Shown here: positions 22,211 through 34,530 of the stretch, piece by piece
How the letters are laid out: every line of letters begins with the position of its first letter
Numbering within the stretch: position 1 is the first letter of the stretch
Source: Capronia americana
Lineage: Eukaryota; Ascomycota; Eurotiomycetes; Chaetothyriales; Herpotrichiellaceae
Direction of reading: 5' to 3'
Assembly (NCBI GenBank): GCA_016110215.1
Contig: JADWQD010000005.1
Location: 434,001-498,000, forward strand
DNA length: 64,000 nt
Made by a program: the position numbers and the translations under genes
Notes under the pieces: model-generated
What the model was told of the DNA's origin: nothing
Database searches by the model: none
The model's input: only the letters and a program-made list of their open reading frames with translations

Positions 22211-23242
22211 GGTGGCGCTCTGTTGCGTAGATTGGGGATCTGGTGGTGTTCAAAATGTTCAAGTAAGTGTTTCAATGGCAGAAGGAAGTCGAATTCCGAC
22301 AGGCGCGAGGGGAGTAGAGGAAGTGAATTGAATAGTCAATCACTCTGGATGTGATATATTCTTTGGTGGCGCCGCTTTTGGTGCCCTGAGGCATGTGGAT
22401 TTCCAAGCAGATCCCTGAAATGTCTGCGTCTACGCCGAGGACAAGAACAAGGACACCTTGCCTTAACCGCACAGCCTCATCCACAGCACGCAGATCGATC
22501 TACCTTTGTCCTCTACTTCACCGACGGCGTGATTAGTATTCTCTGGACGTATGAAGTGTCCCTTGACGACAGTTCAGTTATACATTGACTGACGATTGTG
22601 ACGTAGCAATGTGGTTCACTTTGACCGTCTGATGCTTGATCGACCGGCTCTTAGTCATTTGTAGAAGCATGTCGACGAGGACAGAGAAGAATCAGGTTGA
22701 GTATGTATCCCTCACATCCGTCCATTTGTGAAAGCAGAGCCAAAATCTGGGTGCGGCCTGGTTCTATCGCGATCAAGGTTAATGTTACTGTAACCAGTCG
22801 AAACTTCAGCTGTTCTCGGAGCGTGTCCTCGTTGACCCACGCGCTCTCCGACTCTCGTCTTGCAATTGGTAACCTTTTGCTGGGGATTATATTGTCGAGG
22901 CCCCGGATGTGCCTGTCGTTCGATGTCGGTTACAACAGGACCGATTGTATCAAAAATACTTATGGAGTTTCCAAAAGATTGAGTAGATCAAACAGGTCAG
23001 AAACCAGATGTTTCCCAGTGCAGACATTAATTTAAGGGTATGTAGAACGACTGTGCTCTCTCATAAAAGGCTGGAATCCAGATTTAGAACTCTGTAGGTC
23101 GTTCAAGTTATCAACAGCATTCCAACACCGTCCATCGCCATCGCTTGTTGCTCGTCGTGCAGTGAACCCACCAGCTATGCAAAAGTTCGTCATCCATTGG
23201 AGTCACCTTTGTTTCTCCTGGGCTTGATGCCGCTACTTGGCC
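22211..23242. other. Spacer between ADF-H/PH gene 3' end and PDI promoter
   Basis: About 1.0 kb. It must include the PDI promoter on its left and the terminator of the large gene on its right. No gene is recognisable. Confidence 0.4.
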
Positions 23243-26200
23243 TCATCTGGCTCCGTATAATTGAAGGTATGCAGAATGGGCGTCAACAAGCACTGCCAGA
23301 TTGGTCAATATGGGTTGCAAAGAGACATTGGAGGCAACACTCACTTTGCAGCACTTGTTGCTGAAACTGCTTGCTTTCACACGCACACTGTATACATCTG
23401 CCATCTTTCAAGTCAAGTATGACGCTGCAAGCCATCTCTTCCCGTTCGTAATCAGGCAAGGTTGGTCGCTTGAAGTCGCCCAGGTGATATTTGCGACTGA
23501 CACTCTTCACGCTGCCTTCTGTTGCGGGCGGTGAAAAGATTAAGTATCCTTGGTCATCGATCCTCATGAAGCGCCGTTTCCATAAGAAGGACTCTGGAAA
23601 TTGTACGTTGACATCTCCAATGTCGACAACATGAAGGAGAGAATCAGCTATCGAGTTCTCTCGGGTCATGTCCTGGTGGTCCTGTCCGTAACTTGGTTGA
23701 GATTGATGAGACTCTGCTTTCACCGGCGATTGCTGTTTGTGGCGCGAGCTGGTGAGATTCGACATCCGCTTCATTAGTCTGCTGGTCATTGACGTTCTTG
23801 TCTTGTCGTCGCTTATAGATGCGGCATCACTGGCGGACCTAGGGCCGTGCCTCTTATTGTTGCCGGTCTTGGAAACTTTGCTCTGACTCGATTCGGAGCG
23901 AGGGAGGTTCGTGTGGGAATTTGATCGATGCGAAGAAAAGGAAAATCGGCCTCGATCGGATTTCGTTGGGCTCTTAACCCTTGGTTGATTGGCAGCCAGG
24001 CTTTGATCAGAGTGCTGGTCATGCTTCTCATGTTCGACAATTAAGGGACTTCTGTATAGATTCAAAGGAGCGTGGTAGTTGGAACTGGGAGCGAGAGGAG
24101 GGTGCTTGCTGTTTTGATCTCGGACAATACGTGCTGTCACGGAGATGGTCTCACCTTTCTGGGACGATCCGCGGTTGTCAACTGAGGGACGTCGCAGTTC
24201 TTTCACAGCAGGTGAGAAATGAGGATCGTACTGAGGTCCTGTCATCGGTAAGGCTTTTGGAGGTGAATTGTCGGTCGACGCGTTAGGGGTCTGTTGTTGG
24301 TTGGAAAGGAACGATGAGCGCTTCATGAAAGCTGAAAAGGCAGAAGTTCCGGCACTGGTCTCGCGGATTGGCTGTCGCGGAGGGCTTACTTCCTTTGTCC
24401 TCAGCACTTCCAACGCCTTGATGCGTTTTGAAATACCTGTGCCGAGCGTAGCCTTCTTCGTAAGAGGGCCTGGGACTGGCTCCGTGGGTAACGGTGGCCA
24501 TTGCGGCAGGGCCGTTGACACGCTGCGTACGCTTCCACTCGCGGATCTGCCGCGTTCAGGTGTGGTTGCGGCGCTGCGTCGGCTTGTTGAATGGCTGGTA
24601 GTGGGAGGCTTATTGACAATCTCACGAAGGCGATCAGAGCTTCCTTTGGACATGATTGGAGTTACTGGTGAACGCGCCACAGATATTGGCTTGGCTTCAT
24701 GGACGGTGGCGGTGTGTATCTCGTCCATCAGAGAGTCATCTTCGGAAAGGTCTGATGCTGAAGCATTGCTGTTTGGCAACAACTTCAGAGGCTCTGGTGG
24801 TCCGAGGCGCCTTGACTTCCTAGGTGAAGAGGGTTCTGCTGTTGACGTCGCCACCACAGGGTGCTGCTGAACCTCCAAATCTGGCTGCGGTCTTACCTCG
24901 ATGACACGCGTGTCTGCCTGCTTATCTGGTACTGCTTCCAAATAGGCCAGGGCTACCTTTACATCGACATCAGGGTCACGTCCAGTCTCGATTGCAGCAA
25001 TAGAGGTGGTCGAACTGCTTGACGGTCTTATATCGGCCGAATCTGCTGGCTCCGCGCTGGTCTTGTCGTCCTCAGCAAATGCTTTCGGTGTAAGTGATGA
25101 GCTGGTGGCCGAAGACAGCGACCGGCGGGTATGTGAAGTATCGTCATGTTCGCTGACGGAAGAGGCTTTGGTCGACGGCTCTTCGGAGATGTTCGTCATA
25201 ATCGTCGGGGACGTTGTGTAAGAGGATTGGGTCAATTTCGACTCCTCGTCGAGATTCAAGAGCTGCTCCTGGCTAGGGATTGACGATAGGCGAGAACTTG
25301 AAGTATTTGTGCTTAGACTTGACTCCGAAGCACTCTGGGTGTGCAAATCCGGTGTTGAGGATGCCGCCGAAGCTCTTTGGGCCAATAGCATATTCCTCTT
25401 CCGCAATTGCAGAGCCTTCATCAATCGTACCTTTTCTGGGGTTGCCGTGAACGCATCTCCGGTGACGGAAGCTGGTCTTATTATCGCGGAACGACTATCG
25501 CCTGGGCTATACGGCGCTCGAAGGAAAGATGGCGAAGGAAGGGGAGGAGCGCCGTTGACCGACTGGCTCGCAGTCGCAAATCGACCTGGAACACTCCGGG
25601 TCGACTGTTGTGAGCCGGGTCTAAGCCCCAGACTGACCAGAGACTTATTGTTGACTCGAATAGAGGTTGGGAGATTAGCCACGGGCCGTACACCCGTGCT
25701 GCTGTCGGTTGTTCCTGATGTTTTAGGACGTCCAGTCGGTTCGACATGTGGGCGCGGCCCTAGCTTCTTCTTCTTTGGCTTCACTGTTGCATAAGACGTC
25801 ACGTTACTGCTCCATAAGCTGATACTGTCCGATTCAGCGGCTGAAAGGTGACGAGTGTGAGGGCGCGGGGTCGTTTGACTGGAGGAATCCGCTGCTGTTG
25901 CGGCTGTGGCACCCAAGAGGATATTGCTCGTGGTGTCGAAATCTGGAGCTGTAGGTGGCTCTCCCTCGCTGGTAGAGGGCGGTGTCGGCTCAGGCGTCGC
26001 AGGGAGCGATTTGTCGGTGATGATCGAAGGTCGAGGTGAAGGTAGGGGTGAGCCGGACAACTTGGGGGATGCAAGCAGACTTTCCTTCCGTGGAGGATGC
26101 AGGTTCTTTTCCTGCGATGAGTCGGCATTGCTGCTGGGAGTGCCAGTGAGAGCAGAGGCTGCGGCAGCCGCTTCCTCCTTCCTCTTCGCCAACAGAGCTT

Positions 26201-26964
26201 TAGCAAGCACGGCGCTGGCCGGCAATTCATCGAGTTCGCGCCTTCCAAAGACCGTAGTCGTGATCGGTGTCGGTGGTAGAGGCGCATCGTCTGGCTTTGG
26301 CCTCACAAAATCGAGACCGAGACCATCCTTTCCCTCTTGCTGTTCTTTCTCATCGTCATCTTCGTTGTCCTCCTCCGCTAGCACAGTGACATCCTCGGCA
26401 TCTTCAGAGATCTCGTTTAACCTTCGCCGTCGCAGGGAAGAGCTCGACGAGGTTAAGGATCCAGCGGACGGTAGCAGCATTGTGGACAGGCCCAAGGCAG
26501 ACTCGGTCAGCTCGGAGGCTGCAGAGAAGGAAAAGACGGTGTCATGCGGTGTGAAGGTCTCCAGGACAGATTGGAATTGGACGGTAAGCCGCACTGCAGG
26601 AGGTGAGGCAGATCAGTCAACCAGTCTTTTTCCCGAATTCACGCGGCCACGCACCTTGCAGTAGTCGAGATGTCCCGTCCGGGACATATTTGAGAACAAC
26701 CTTCTTGCGCCGATACTGCACCAACCCGTACAGCGGTGATTTCTCTCCATAGTTCTGGATCAAGGCTCGCACTTCAGGCACTCCCCCGGTCCCCTTGCTC
26801 AGCACCTCTACCGTGTCGCGATTAACGTACTTCAGCAGAAACCTGGACGATGTCAGCATTCAAAGCATCAAGCAGCGCGGAGCAACATACCATCCTCCTG
26901 CATCCGCCTGCGCAGCTTGGAGCGCTTCGGCGACTGCAGCTCCATCAAGCCCATTCAGTGACAT
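23243..26964 (-). CDS. Large ADF-H domain plus C-terminal PH-like protein (actin/cortex-linked)
   Basis: Complement of exons 26891-26964, 26655-26842, 23345-26593 and 23243-23292; 1186 residues. Exons 1-3 encode an N-terminal ADF-H/coactosin-like actin-binding fold (about 1-125): MSLNGLDGAAVAEALQAAQ, then FLLKYVNRDTVEVLSKGTGG, SPLYGLVQYRRKKVVLKYV and VRLTVQFQSVLETFTPHDTV. A long disordered Ser/Thr/Pro-rich middle (about 130-1000) follows, then a PH-like module (about 1080-1180) with FLWKRRFMRIDDQGYLIF, YHLGDFKRP, VILDLKDGRCIQCACESKQF and the last helix MLVDAHSAYLQL completed by the 50-nt final exon. Introns are 48, 61 and 52 nt. The architecture suggests a membrane-associated actin regulator; that is inference, and I know no certain gene name. 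Confidence 0.82.
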
Positions 26965-28311
26965 TTCTTAGCCCTCATCGGACAGGCTCAAGTGTGCGCC
27001 TGTTCACCGCCCGCGTTCGTGCACTGTACAGCGCAACTAGTTGGTGTTGCAAAGTGAGGAATATAGAAGTACACTAGCCGAGGGTCCCCAAGATCAATCA
27101 CTCACCAACACCTACAACAGCTGGCAGGAACAACAGCCTCGAACGCCCCGGGACTGTGCAGGATGCACCTTCGAGGGGAACCCACATGCAGGATGCAGGA
27201 CATTCGACAAATGGGGCACAGCGCGGAACTCTATGGGCGGGTTAAGCACTGTCAGGGGTGCTGGACCAAGCCCATTTCGGAGCGACGGCATGGACAGCAC
27301 GCTCACTGTCCGTAGTCGATGTGCCTCAGAGCGTGACGGTGGAGTGGACTTGACGCTGAAACCCCCGAGGACAGCTGCGATCCAGGCGTGTCATTCGCCC
27401 ATCTCGACATCTCCACGGGCCAATTTCCCGAACCCTGCTGCCGGCCTGCGGCTAGAGCAACAGAGACAGACGCCATTCCCCTTTGGCAGGCTTGAATTTC
27501 CTCCTCCCACGTAAAACAAGCGAAAGTCTCTCCCAAGCTCGATGCCGTCGATGCGTCAAAGGCGGCTGGACACACATCTGTTGTCGATCTTTCATCTCTT
27601 CGACGCCTCAGGTCTCTCAGCTTCTCGGGCGATGTCCCGATCTCGATTTGCCGGACGAGTGCGGCGGGACTTGGAGTAGCAGGTGTTCCTGGCCACGATG
27701 CACAAGTGCATCTGAAACATACAGGACGGCCCGGTATCTGTCCGTGTCAAACATAGATCAAGACAAACTACCTGCATTCTTGGGCGCTTGCTCATGCATG
27801 AACGGGGCCTTTCTGGAAACCGAAATTCGGATTCCGCTGAACATGTGCCACACGTTGACAGCGTCGCCAGATCCATTCTTGCTGCGACGTCTGCTTGCGC
27901 ATGTCACGCGGAACATGCCTACTGTGTATGAATCTGCAACCGAGGGCTCAGTATTCTACCATCCATAAACTATTGACACGCCGTTTCTCGCGCGTTCCGC
28001 AAACGAGAAACGTTTCATCAGCTGGCGAGATGACACCATCAAATGTCCGCATCCAAAACGGTGTTGCTTTATGAAGTTCTCGACTCTATTGTAGCAGATT
28101 TGTAGCTACCGATATTGCGAAATGCGTTGAGCCGTTTCGCGAGAAGAACGCCAGAGCACGTGAGTCGAAACTTGACGTGTTCGGGGGTGGCCGACGGTTC
28201 GCTCCAACACCAATGACGTCGGGCAAGTATATCAGAACGGGTTTACTATTGCAACTATCGAGTGTGAACATTGAGCAGTTTGCAATCTCCTTACTGATAG
28301 AGCTTCCCAAC
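26965..28311. promoter_or_regulatory. 1.3 kb divergent spacer, ADF-H/PH gene / OHCU decarboxylase
   Basis: Divergent intergenic region that contains both promoters. Open frames inside it (for example minus 27303-27575) show no recognisable protein. Nothing else noted. Confidence 0.4.
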
Positions 28312-29058
28312 ATGGCCGCTCTACCCCCCATTTCTACCCTCCCGTCACTCGACACCGAAGAGCGAGCTCGAGTCCTCGACTTGCTTTTTGAACCGTGTAC
28401 TCAACTCCACACGTTATCCGTTAGTCTGCTACAGGAACAGAATTTCTCTTCCTACAGCGACCTCATTGACGCCGTAGGCAACCAGCTCCAGGCGCTCCAT
28501 CAGTCAACCCTTGAAAGTGACCACAAATGGCTTGAGGCAATACTGTCCGCCCACCCCAGGTTGGGTGAAAAAAAAGTGGATAGCGAGCAATCCCGCAAGG
28601 AGCAAGCACAGCTTAATCAAGGCGGGGCAGACCAGGCAGTGAGGTTAGCGGAATTGAACCAGGAGTACGAAGACAAGTTTCCCGGCTTGAGATATGTGTA
28701 TGGGTTGCCCGTCCTGTTTTCATCCTAGCCAGCACTGCAAGACCTACTCAAACGGGCGATGCCACCTGACATTTTGTAACAGAGTCTTCGTCAATGGCCG
28801 TAGTCGGCCCGTCATCATGGAAGACATGCAGAAACGAATAGACCGTGGAGATATCCAGCTAGAGAAACAGGAAGCCATCCAGGTAGGTTGGTCCCTGATC
28901 TCTCGTCCCCGACATCCAGCAATCCTGGCGGATGCCGTCCCTGCCCACAACAGTCAGAACACCCGCCTGAAGTAATGATACTGACTGGCGTCTTCTCTCT
29001 TCGACTAAAGGCAATGGTCGACATCGCAAAGGACCGCGCGAAGAAATTGGACGGTTGA
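28312..29058 (+). CDS. OHCU decarboxylase (2-oxo-4-hydroxy-4-carboxy-5-ureidoimidazoline decarboxylase)
   Basis: Exons 28312-28697, 28783-28882 and 29011-29058; 177 residues, normal for the family. The protein has the helical OHCU fold with the signature AHPRLG (80-85, catalytic His81), LNQEYEDKFPGLRYVVFVNG and the final helix AMVDIAKDRAKKL. Splicing across both introns (85 and 128 nt) restores VVFVNGRSR and EAIQ-AMVDIA. Known role: it converts the unstable OHCU produced after urate oxidase into S-allantoin in purine degradation, often in peroxisomes. No clear C-terminal SKL signal is present (ends KKLDG). No other purine-catabolism gene lies next to it. Confidence 0.9.
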
Positions 29059-29901
29059 GCAAGTGAGCATGTCCCGGACGTGCTTCCGATCTGTATGAGT
29101 ACAGATCCGCGGAAATGACTGCTCGTGTACATGCACATGGCCGCACACAAGCATCAAATGTTAAGCACGACATGTGTGTCTACAGTATACAGTATAGCCA
29201 GTGTGGATCGCTCCGTTTGTCGCGAATGAGAACAACGTCAGATACCCTCACTCTTGTGGCCTTCCGCGTCGATACTTGGGCTTGGAATGTAGTAGCCTCG
29301 CTCCCCAGGGAGCCAGGGGTCTTTTATCTACGATACCTTACGTAGGGTCAGTCATACTCTGAACCGAATAACTTATACGAGGTACTGCCGTCACATTTCA
29401 GCACAAACGTGACCAGTGACCGCCCAGCCGGCACTCTCGAACGATCGTGCGCCGCTCCGTTGCTGTTCCGTGAAAGTGCAAGTCGATTCCCTCTCATGGT
29501 TGGGGAGCTGACTCGGGTTACTGATTAATCTGGCTGCGAAGATCGACGTGTGGTGGCATGGTGGCGCGATCGAGAAAGTGAACTCGTCTCGTCGTTGGAA
29601 CATGAGTGCGTGCGCTGTGATCGAAGAATAAAACGATACGACATGGCGTAAATATCATGATATTGTACTTCCCCTACGCGGCCACGGCTCGACAGTAACA
29701 TACCGTTGGCATTCTTCTAGCTGAGTCTAGCAGGCCTGGCCTTCGCGCGTCCTTGCATTGTAAAAAAAAGGAGATAAACATCTTCGCACTAATGTGTTTA
29801 GTCGTCACATCGAAGTCCGGAGCGCAGACGAGTGTAATCACAGATACTCAACTCATTCTCGCAGGCCGACGCCACATCTTCCCTTCGTACCCGGAGCCCG
29901 A
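29059..29901. other. Convergent 3' region, OHCU decarboxylase / vma13
   Basis: About 840 bp between two stop codons; nothing coding is recognisable. Confidence 0.4.
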
Positions 29902-31503
29902 CTACTTCTCAAAAGTATACCTCATCCACTCGCCTACGGCCTTCAAACTCTCCCACCGAACAGTCTCGTCACTATCGCCCATCAACTCCAACAACCTGGC
30001 CTTTAGGCCTAGTTTCTCCAGCATGGTCCTCTGCTCAGGCACCTGTTTCACCAGGTTGCCAACATCGTTACTCGCGATCGCCAAGACTTTCTTGTCGTTG
30101 TCCCAGGGCTTCGACAAGATCTCGGCGAGTTTCTTGGCGAGTTCGCCGTTCTTGTCCTCGAGGATCCTACGCGCATTTTCGCGCCAGAAAGTCGGGTTCC
30201 GGTGGGGTGGGGACCAGCGTAAATGCCCGGATTGCACTTCGTCAGCGTACTCGTCAAAGGTGGTTTGGTTCTTGGTGTATTCTTCCAACATGGACTTGAG
30301 AGCTTCGAGGTCCTCGAGGAGGTCTGGGTCGGTGAGATGGCGGCCGCTCAGATTGGAAAGCAGGGCCGGAAGTCTGGCCGTGGTAGCGGTGACAATGAGG
30401 GTCTCCTTATTCGTCGACAGCAGGTTGGTTAAAGTCGCCAATAGGAGTCGGGTGGTCTTCTCTTTTGGCGACATCCGAAGGAGCTGGGTGTATAGGGGTA
30501 CGATCTCCTGGTCCCTGGGTAAACGTTAGCCCGGGCTCTCACTCTCAGGCTCCTCCTTCGATCACTCACTGTTCGAGCCCTTCGCCCACCAGTTCCCCCT
30601 CAAAGCTCAGCTGCCAGATCACTAGTAGGACGTGGTACATCAGCTGGAGGCTGACGCCGCCACCAAATCTGGTGTCACTGCTGCGAATGCTAGCATTGCC
30701 ACTCCATAGCGTCGAATCATTATCCTTTGCTGCTCCGACGGCTTTGCGGAGGATGTCAAATAATGGGTCGACCGTGTCGGCTCTCTGTTTCCAAAAGATC
30801 TCTTTCGATTGTGTAGTTCGGAGTAGTTGTGACATGTGCTGGACTCCGATATCCTGTAGCCCGCCATCTTGGTTCTTAACCAATTTCGCAAGATAGGAGT
30901 AGAGCTGCGGAAGGGCTTCGTCGTCTCTCGAGGCTGGAGGTACGGAGGTCGTTATAGAATAGGCGATGAGGTTCACCAGAAACGTAGCGGAGAGTAAGGG
31001 TATCGGGTCTTGTGGCTCGCTACCCTGATTGAGAAATGACAAGAAGGGCTTGTAAGGGCTTGGGTGCTTTAAGATGGCAGCTGCAAGCTCGGGAGCATCT
31101 AGTTCAGGTCAGCTGTATTCCTGGGGCCTGGTGGGCGCAAGTGCTCAGTTCGGTATACCATTGATGAGGTCTGTCGCCAGTACGAGGATATACTGGATGA
31201 TATCACTCCGTTTGGAAGCCTTGTCGAGCACGCTTCCCCCCGCTGAACCGCCTACCAGCAGATTGCTGTAGCTGTCGACATCCTTGTCAATTGTCTGTTT
31301 CCGCTGCTCTTTTCTAACCTTGTCGACCGATCGTATCCTCTTCAGCTGGTCTTCTGTCAGGTTCCCCGCTCGCACAGCGCCATCCCAGGGTATCTGCAAT
31401 GCTGTTAGACAGTTCAACTCGGTCGAAGCACTTCGCGACTTACTGGGCGGGCTCTGATGTTGCTCTGCAGGGAAGCGAGATATGTTGGCGGGCTCAATGA
31501 CAT
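29902..31503 (-). CDS. vma13: V-type proton ATPase subunit H (Vma13)
   Basis: Complement of exons 31444-31503, 31159-31393, 30570-31098 and 29902-30514; 478 residues, equal to the usual family length. The spliced start MSLSPPTYLASLQSNIRARP continues IPWDGAVRAGNLTEDQ, the N-terminal signature. The armadillo-like helical body holds VSLQLMYHVLLVIWQLSFE and the C-terminal domain holds LRWSPPHRNPTFWRENARR and ILSKPWDNDKKVLAIASND, both diagnostic of subunit H, ending WMRYTFEK. Known role: a peripheral V1 subunit that couples V1 to V0, activates ATP-driven proton pumping when assembled and silences free V1. Introns are 50, 60 and 55 nt. Divergent from the golgin gene. Confidence 0.95.
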
Positions 31504-31973
31504 CTTGTCCAGGTGCAATTTGATTCAGACAAGAGAGTATGTTAAATCCGAGGTCAAGCCACGAAAGCCATGAATTATGCTGTTTCAATGCCAATTCAGG
31601 GTGTGGGTTGCGAAGGACAGGCGTCACAGTAATTCTACTAGCATCATAATCTTTTGGTGAAGCTGTAAAGGTGCAGGTTGCGGGAGGAGCTTCCCAGTGC
31701 AGGGCAAGGCAGGGCTGACTAGCCGATCAAGAGGCTTGACGTCGGCGGGACAAGCGCCCATCTTTCCCCATCCGTTGTCCGCGCACCCCGACAATTTGTC
31801 CTCAAGGGGAACGCGTCAACATTTGTATGACAGCCGCCCATTTGACAGTTCAGTCTTCCGCTGCCATGTTACATGTTTCGCCGTCTGCCTTACTGCGGCC
31901 AGTCCCGGACTTTCTGTCGAGGCCAGCACGAGATTAATATCACCGCCGGGCGACATTTCGTGACTGGACAACC
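31504..31973. promoter_or_regulatory. Divergent promoter, vma13 / golgin
   Basis: A 470-bp spacer between two divergent start codons containing both promoters; no TATA box is obvious. Confidence 0.45.
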
Positions 31974-34466
31974 ATGGCGGCCAAACCAAGAACAGGGTGG
32001 AATTTCTTGCAGCAGGCTGTCGCCTCTGTTGAGTCGAAGTTAGATGACATATTGGCCGAAGAGGGCGACCGTCCGAAAAGGACGAACACGCCATCCCACA
32101 CCAAGAAGCCGTCCTCGGACCTCTCGCGGAGCAACAGCAATGCCTCCGGCTCGAATGACCGACTCCAGGAGCGCCTCGCCCGAGCGATGGCCAAGAAGAG
32201 CGCGAGTCGAACCGAGAGCCCGGTGCCTCAAGATGAACCGTTGAGCCCAGTCTCTAGAGGGGCAGATATCTCTACAGGCGCAGATGGCGCGGCAGCGGAA
32301 GCTTCGCCGACCCTGACGCCAGACGCATCCCACGCGGCTCCACGGAGTACCAAAGAAAAGACTGATGACGGCAGTCAGGTTATGGATAGCGACCAGCCCA
32401 CACCGGAGGTGGATACCAATGTCCTGATGGAAAAAGAAAGAGCAGTCCCACCGATTTCGCTACAGTCGGATGACGACTCGACACGGGCTTCTACAGACGC
32501 CATGAGAGAGAGCCAGGCATTCTCAAACGGGTCATCGCAAGATATACAAAGGCCGAGTATAGACAGCCAGACAAGACACAGTGCAGCGGAGGTCCTGGAG
32601 ACACAAGCGGAAATGAATGTCTATCTTGAGCGCATAGATGCGCTCCGAAGGGATCTTCAAACATTGGTTGACAGCGTCTCCGAGTCTGCACGTAAGAACG
32701 CCGACGCGGCAAAGCAGGCCGCCTATTCTGCCGAACCTGGGAGTCTAGAGCAGAAGATAAGTCAGAAGGATGAGAAGATAGCCCTTCTTATTGAGGAGGG
32801 GACACGATGGTCAAAAACAGAAATGGACCTGCGAAGTGCAATCAAGAAAATTCGAGCCCAGGCAACGGCCAGCGCCAAAGAACAGGAGGCTGTCAAAATC
32901 CGCGCAGAGAAGGCTGAGCAGGCTTTCAGAACAATGGAAGATCGAGCCAAAAGAGCAGAAGCTGCAAGCAAGCGCGCGGAGCAGAATCTGGCAGTGGCCT
33001 CAGCCGCGACGAGAGACCTCGAGGCTGTAAGGAAAGAGCGAGATGCATTAACCGCCACATTGACAGACATGAAAGCCCAGTTATCGAAGGCCTATGCAAG
33101 AGCGGAAGCAGCTGAGGGCAAAGCACAATCCGACCAGTTGGAGAAGGAGAGGAAACGAGTAGCAGAACTACAGGATGACCTGAATAGTGTCAAAGTCGAG
33201 CGACAAAGCTCTGAAGAAAAATTGCGTCGTGAGATCAAGGAGCTTCAGGCAGCCTTGGAAAGAGAGAAGGAGCAAGCACGCGCCATGGAGTCTGAAATGC
33301 TGAGCGAGCAGGCAACCCTTGAAAGCAAACTCGAGTCGTACCGAATCCGGGCTGAAGAAGCATCATCCACAGATACTGGTCACACACAGGCCAAGCTCCT
33401 CCGGCAGATTGAGACCCTACAAAACCAGTATGCCGCTGCGAGTCAGAACTGGCAAGGCATTGAGAGCTCTCTACTGGGTAGAATCACCAACCTCGAAAAG
33501 GAACGTGATGAAGTCGTCTCGAGGGATGCAGAGCTGCGTAAGAAATCGCGGGACACTACGCTCAAGCTCAAGAATGCGGAAAGAGAGCTAGACAGCATGC
33601 GGAACAAGTATGCCGACATGGACAAGTCATTGGCCGATGCCAACGAAGAAGTACAACGATCGCGAAGGAAGACGACCCAGCTTGAAAAGGACCTTGCGGA
33701 GGCGCTCAAAGATCTCGAGATGCAGAAGCAGGCTACGGAGCGCGACCTGCAACGCAGGATCGAGGAGGAGAAATCAAAGTGGACAGCGAATCTGCATATT
33801 CCACGCACGGAATCCCCTGCGGCATCACTCCGTAAGAACTCGGGTCTAGGTTTTGACATGAATCATCTGATGAGTCCGGTTCAATTCGAGCGGGCCACGA
33901 GTCGACGTCCCTCCATCATGCCCAACTTGTTTGACTCGAATACTCCGCCTCGTCAACAGTCCACCAGTTCTTTCCGCGGGTTGGCAAATGGGTCGATTGC
34001 CGAGACGCCCTCAGTTGTGACGTCCATGGACCACGATGAATACTTTGCCAACGTACCACCCACACCGATGACAACAAGCCACCACTCGCAAAGGGGCGGC
34101 GTCAACGACCTGATATCCACTTCGACCGTCGGTGCGGGTCCTTCAGTACAGCTTGTCGAGCGCATGTCGGCCAATGTGCGGCGTCTGGAAAGCGAAAAGG
34201 CTGCATCCAAGGATGAGCTTGTCCGTCTTACCACCCAGCGCGACGAAGCCCGGCAAGAGGTCGTAAGCTTGATGCGCGAAGCCGAGGAAAAACGCAGGAT
34301 CGAAGAGCGGTTGAGGGTCTTGGAGAAGGAGCACGCCAGTTTGAGCGAGCGGCACCAGACCACGCTGGAACTGTTAGGCGAGAAAAGCGAGCAGGTGGAG
34401 GAGCTCAAGGCCGATATCCTGGATGTGAAGCAGATGTATCGGCAATTGGCCGACACCATGAAATGA
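31974..34466 (+). CDS. TMF/Sgm1-type golgin (Golgi coiled-coil protein)
   Basis: Single exon, 830 residues. It opens with GWNFLQQAVASVESKLDDIL, an amphipathic segment found at the start of fungal TMF-like golgins. A disordered Ser/Pro-rich stretch (about 35-200) follows, then an almost continuous coiled coil (about 210-610), a second disordered linker (about 615-720) and a conserved C-terminal coiled coil with SANVRRLESEKAASKDEL and ILDVKQMYRQLADTM, matching the TATA-element-modulatory-factor C-terminal module. Family knowledge: TMF/ARA160 and yeast Sgm1 bind Rab6/Ypt6-GTP through this module and tether vesicles at the Golgi. Charged, Ala/Glu/Lys/Arg-rich composition agrees. Confidence 0.85.
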   Translation: MAAKPRTGWNFLQQAVASVESKLDDILAEEGDRPKRTNTPSHTKKPSSDLSRSNSNASGSNDRLQERLARAMAKKSASRTESPVPQDEPLSPVSRGADISTGADGAAAEASPTLTPDASHAAPRSTKEKTDDGSQVMDSDQPTPEVDTNVLMEKERAVPPISLQSDDDSTRASTDAMRESQAFSNGSSQDIQRPSIDSQTRHSAAEVLETQAEMNVYLERIDALRRDLQTLVDSVSESARKNADAAKQAAYSAEPGSLEQKISQKDEKIALLIEEGTRWSKTEMDLRSAIKKIRAQATASAKEQEAVKIRAEKAEQAFRTMEDRAKRAEAASKRAEQNLAVASAATRDLEAVRKERDALTATLTDMKAQLSKAYARAEAAEGKAQSDQLEKERKRVAELQDDLNSVKVERQSSEEKLRREIKELQAALEREKEQARAMESEMLSEQATLESKLESYRIRAEEASSTDTGHTQAKLLRQIETLQNQYAAASQNWQGIESSLLGRITNLEKERDEVVSRDAELRKKSRDTTLKLKNAERELDSMRNKYADMDKSLADANEEVQRSRRKTTQLEKDLAEALKDLEMQKQATERDLQRRIEEEKSKWTANLHIPRTESPAASLRKNSGLGFDMNHLMSPVQFERATSRRPSIMPNLFDSNTPPRQQSTSSFRGLANGSIAETPSVVTSMDHDEYFANVPPTPMTTSHHSQRGGVNDLISTSTVGAGPSVQLVERMSANVRRLESEKAASKDELVRLTTQRDEARQEVVSLMREAEEKRRIEERLRVLEKEHASLSERHQTTLELLGEKSEQVEELKADILDVKQMYRQLADTMK

Positions 34467-34530
34467 ACGAGATATCACATGCCGGATACGTCTTGAACTG
34501 CCTATACCAGCTCGCTTGTTGTCGAATTGG

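Noticed and set aside
24268..24870. 200-codon plus-strand frame inside the ADF-H/PH gene
   Set aside because: Lies opposite the disordered Ser/Thr-rich coding exon and shows only composition mirrored from it.
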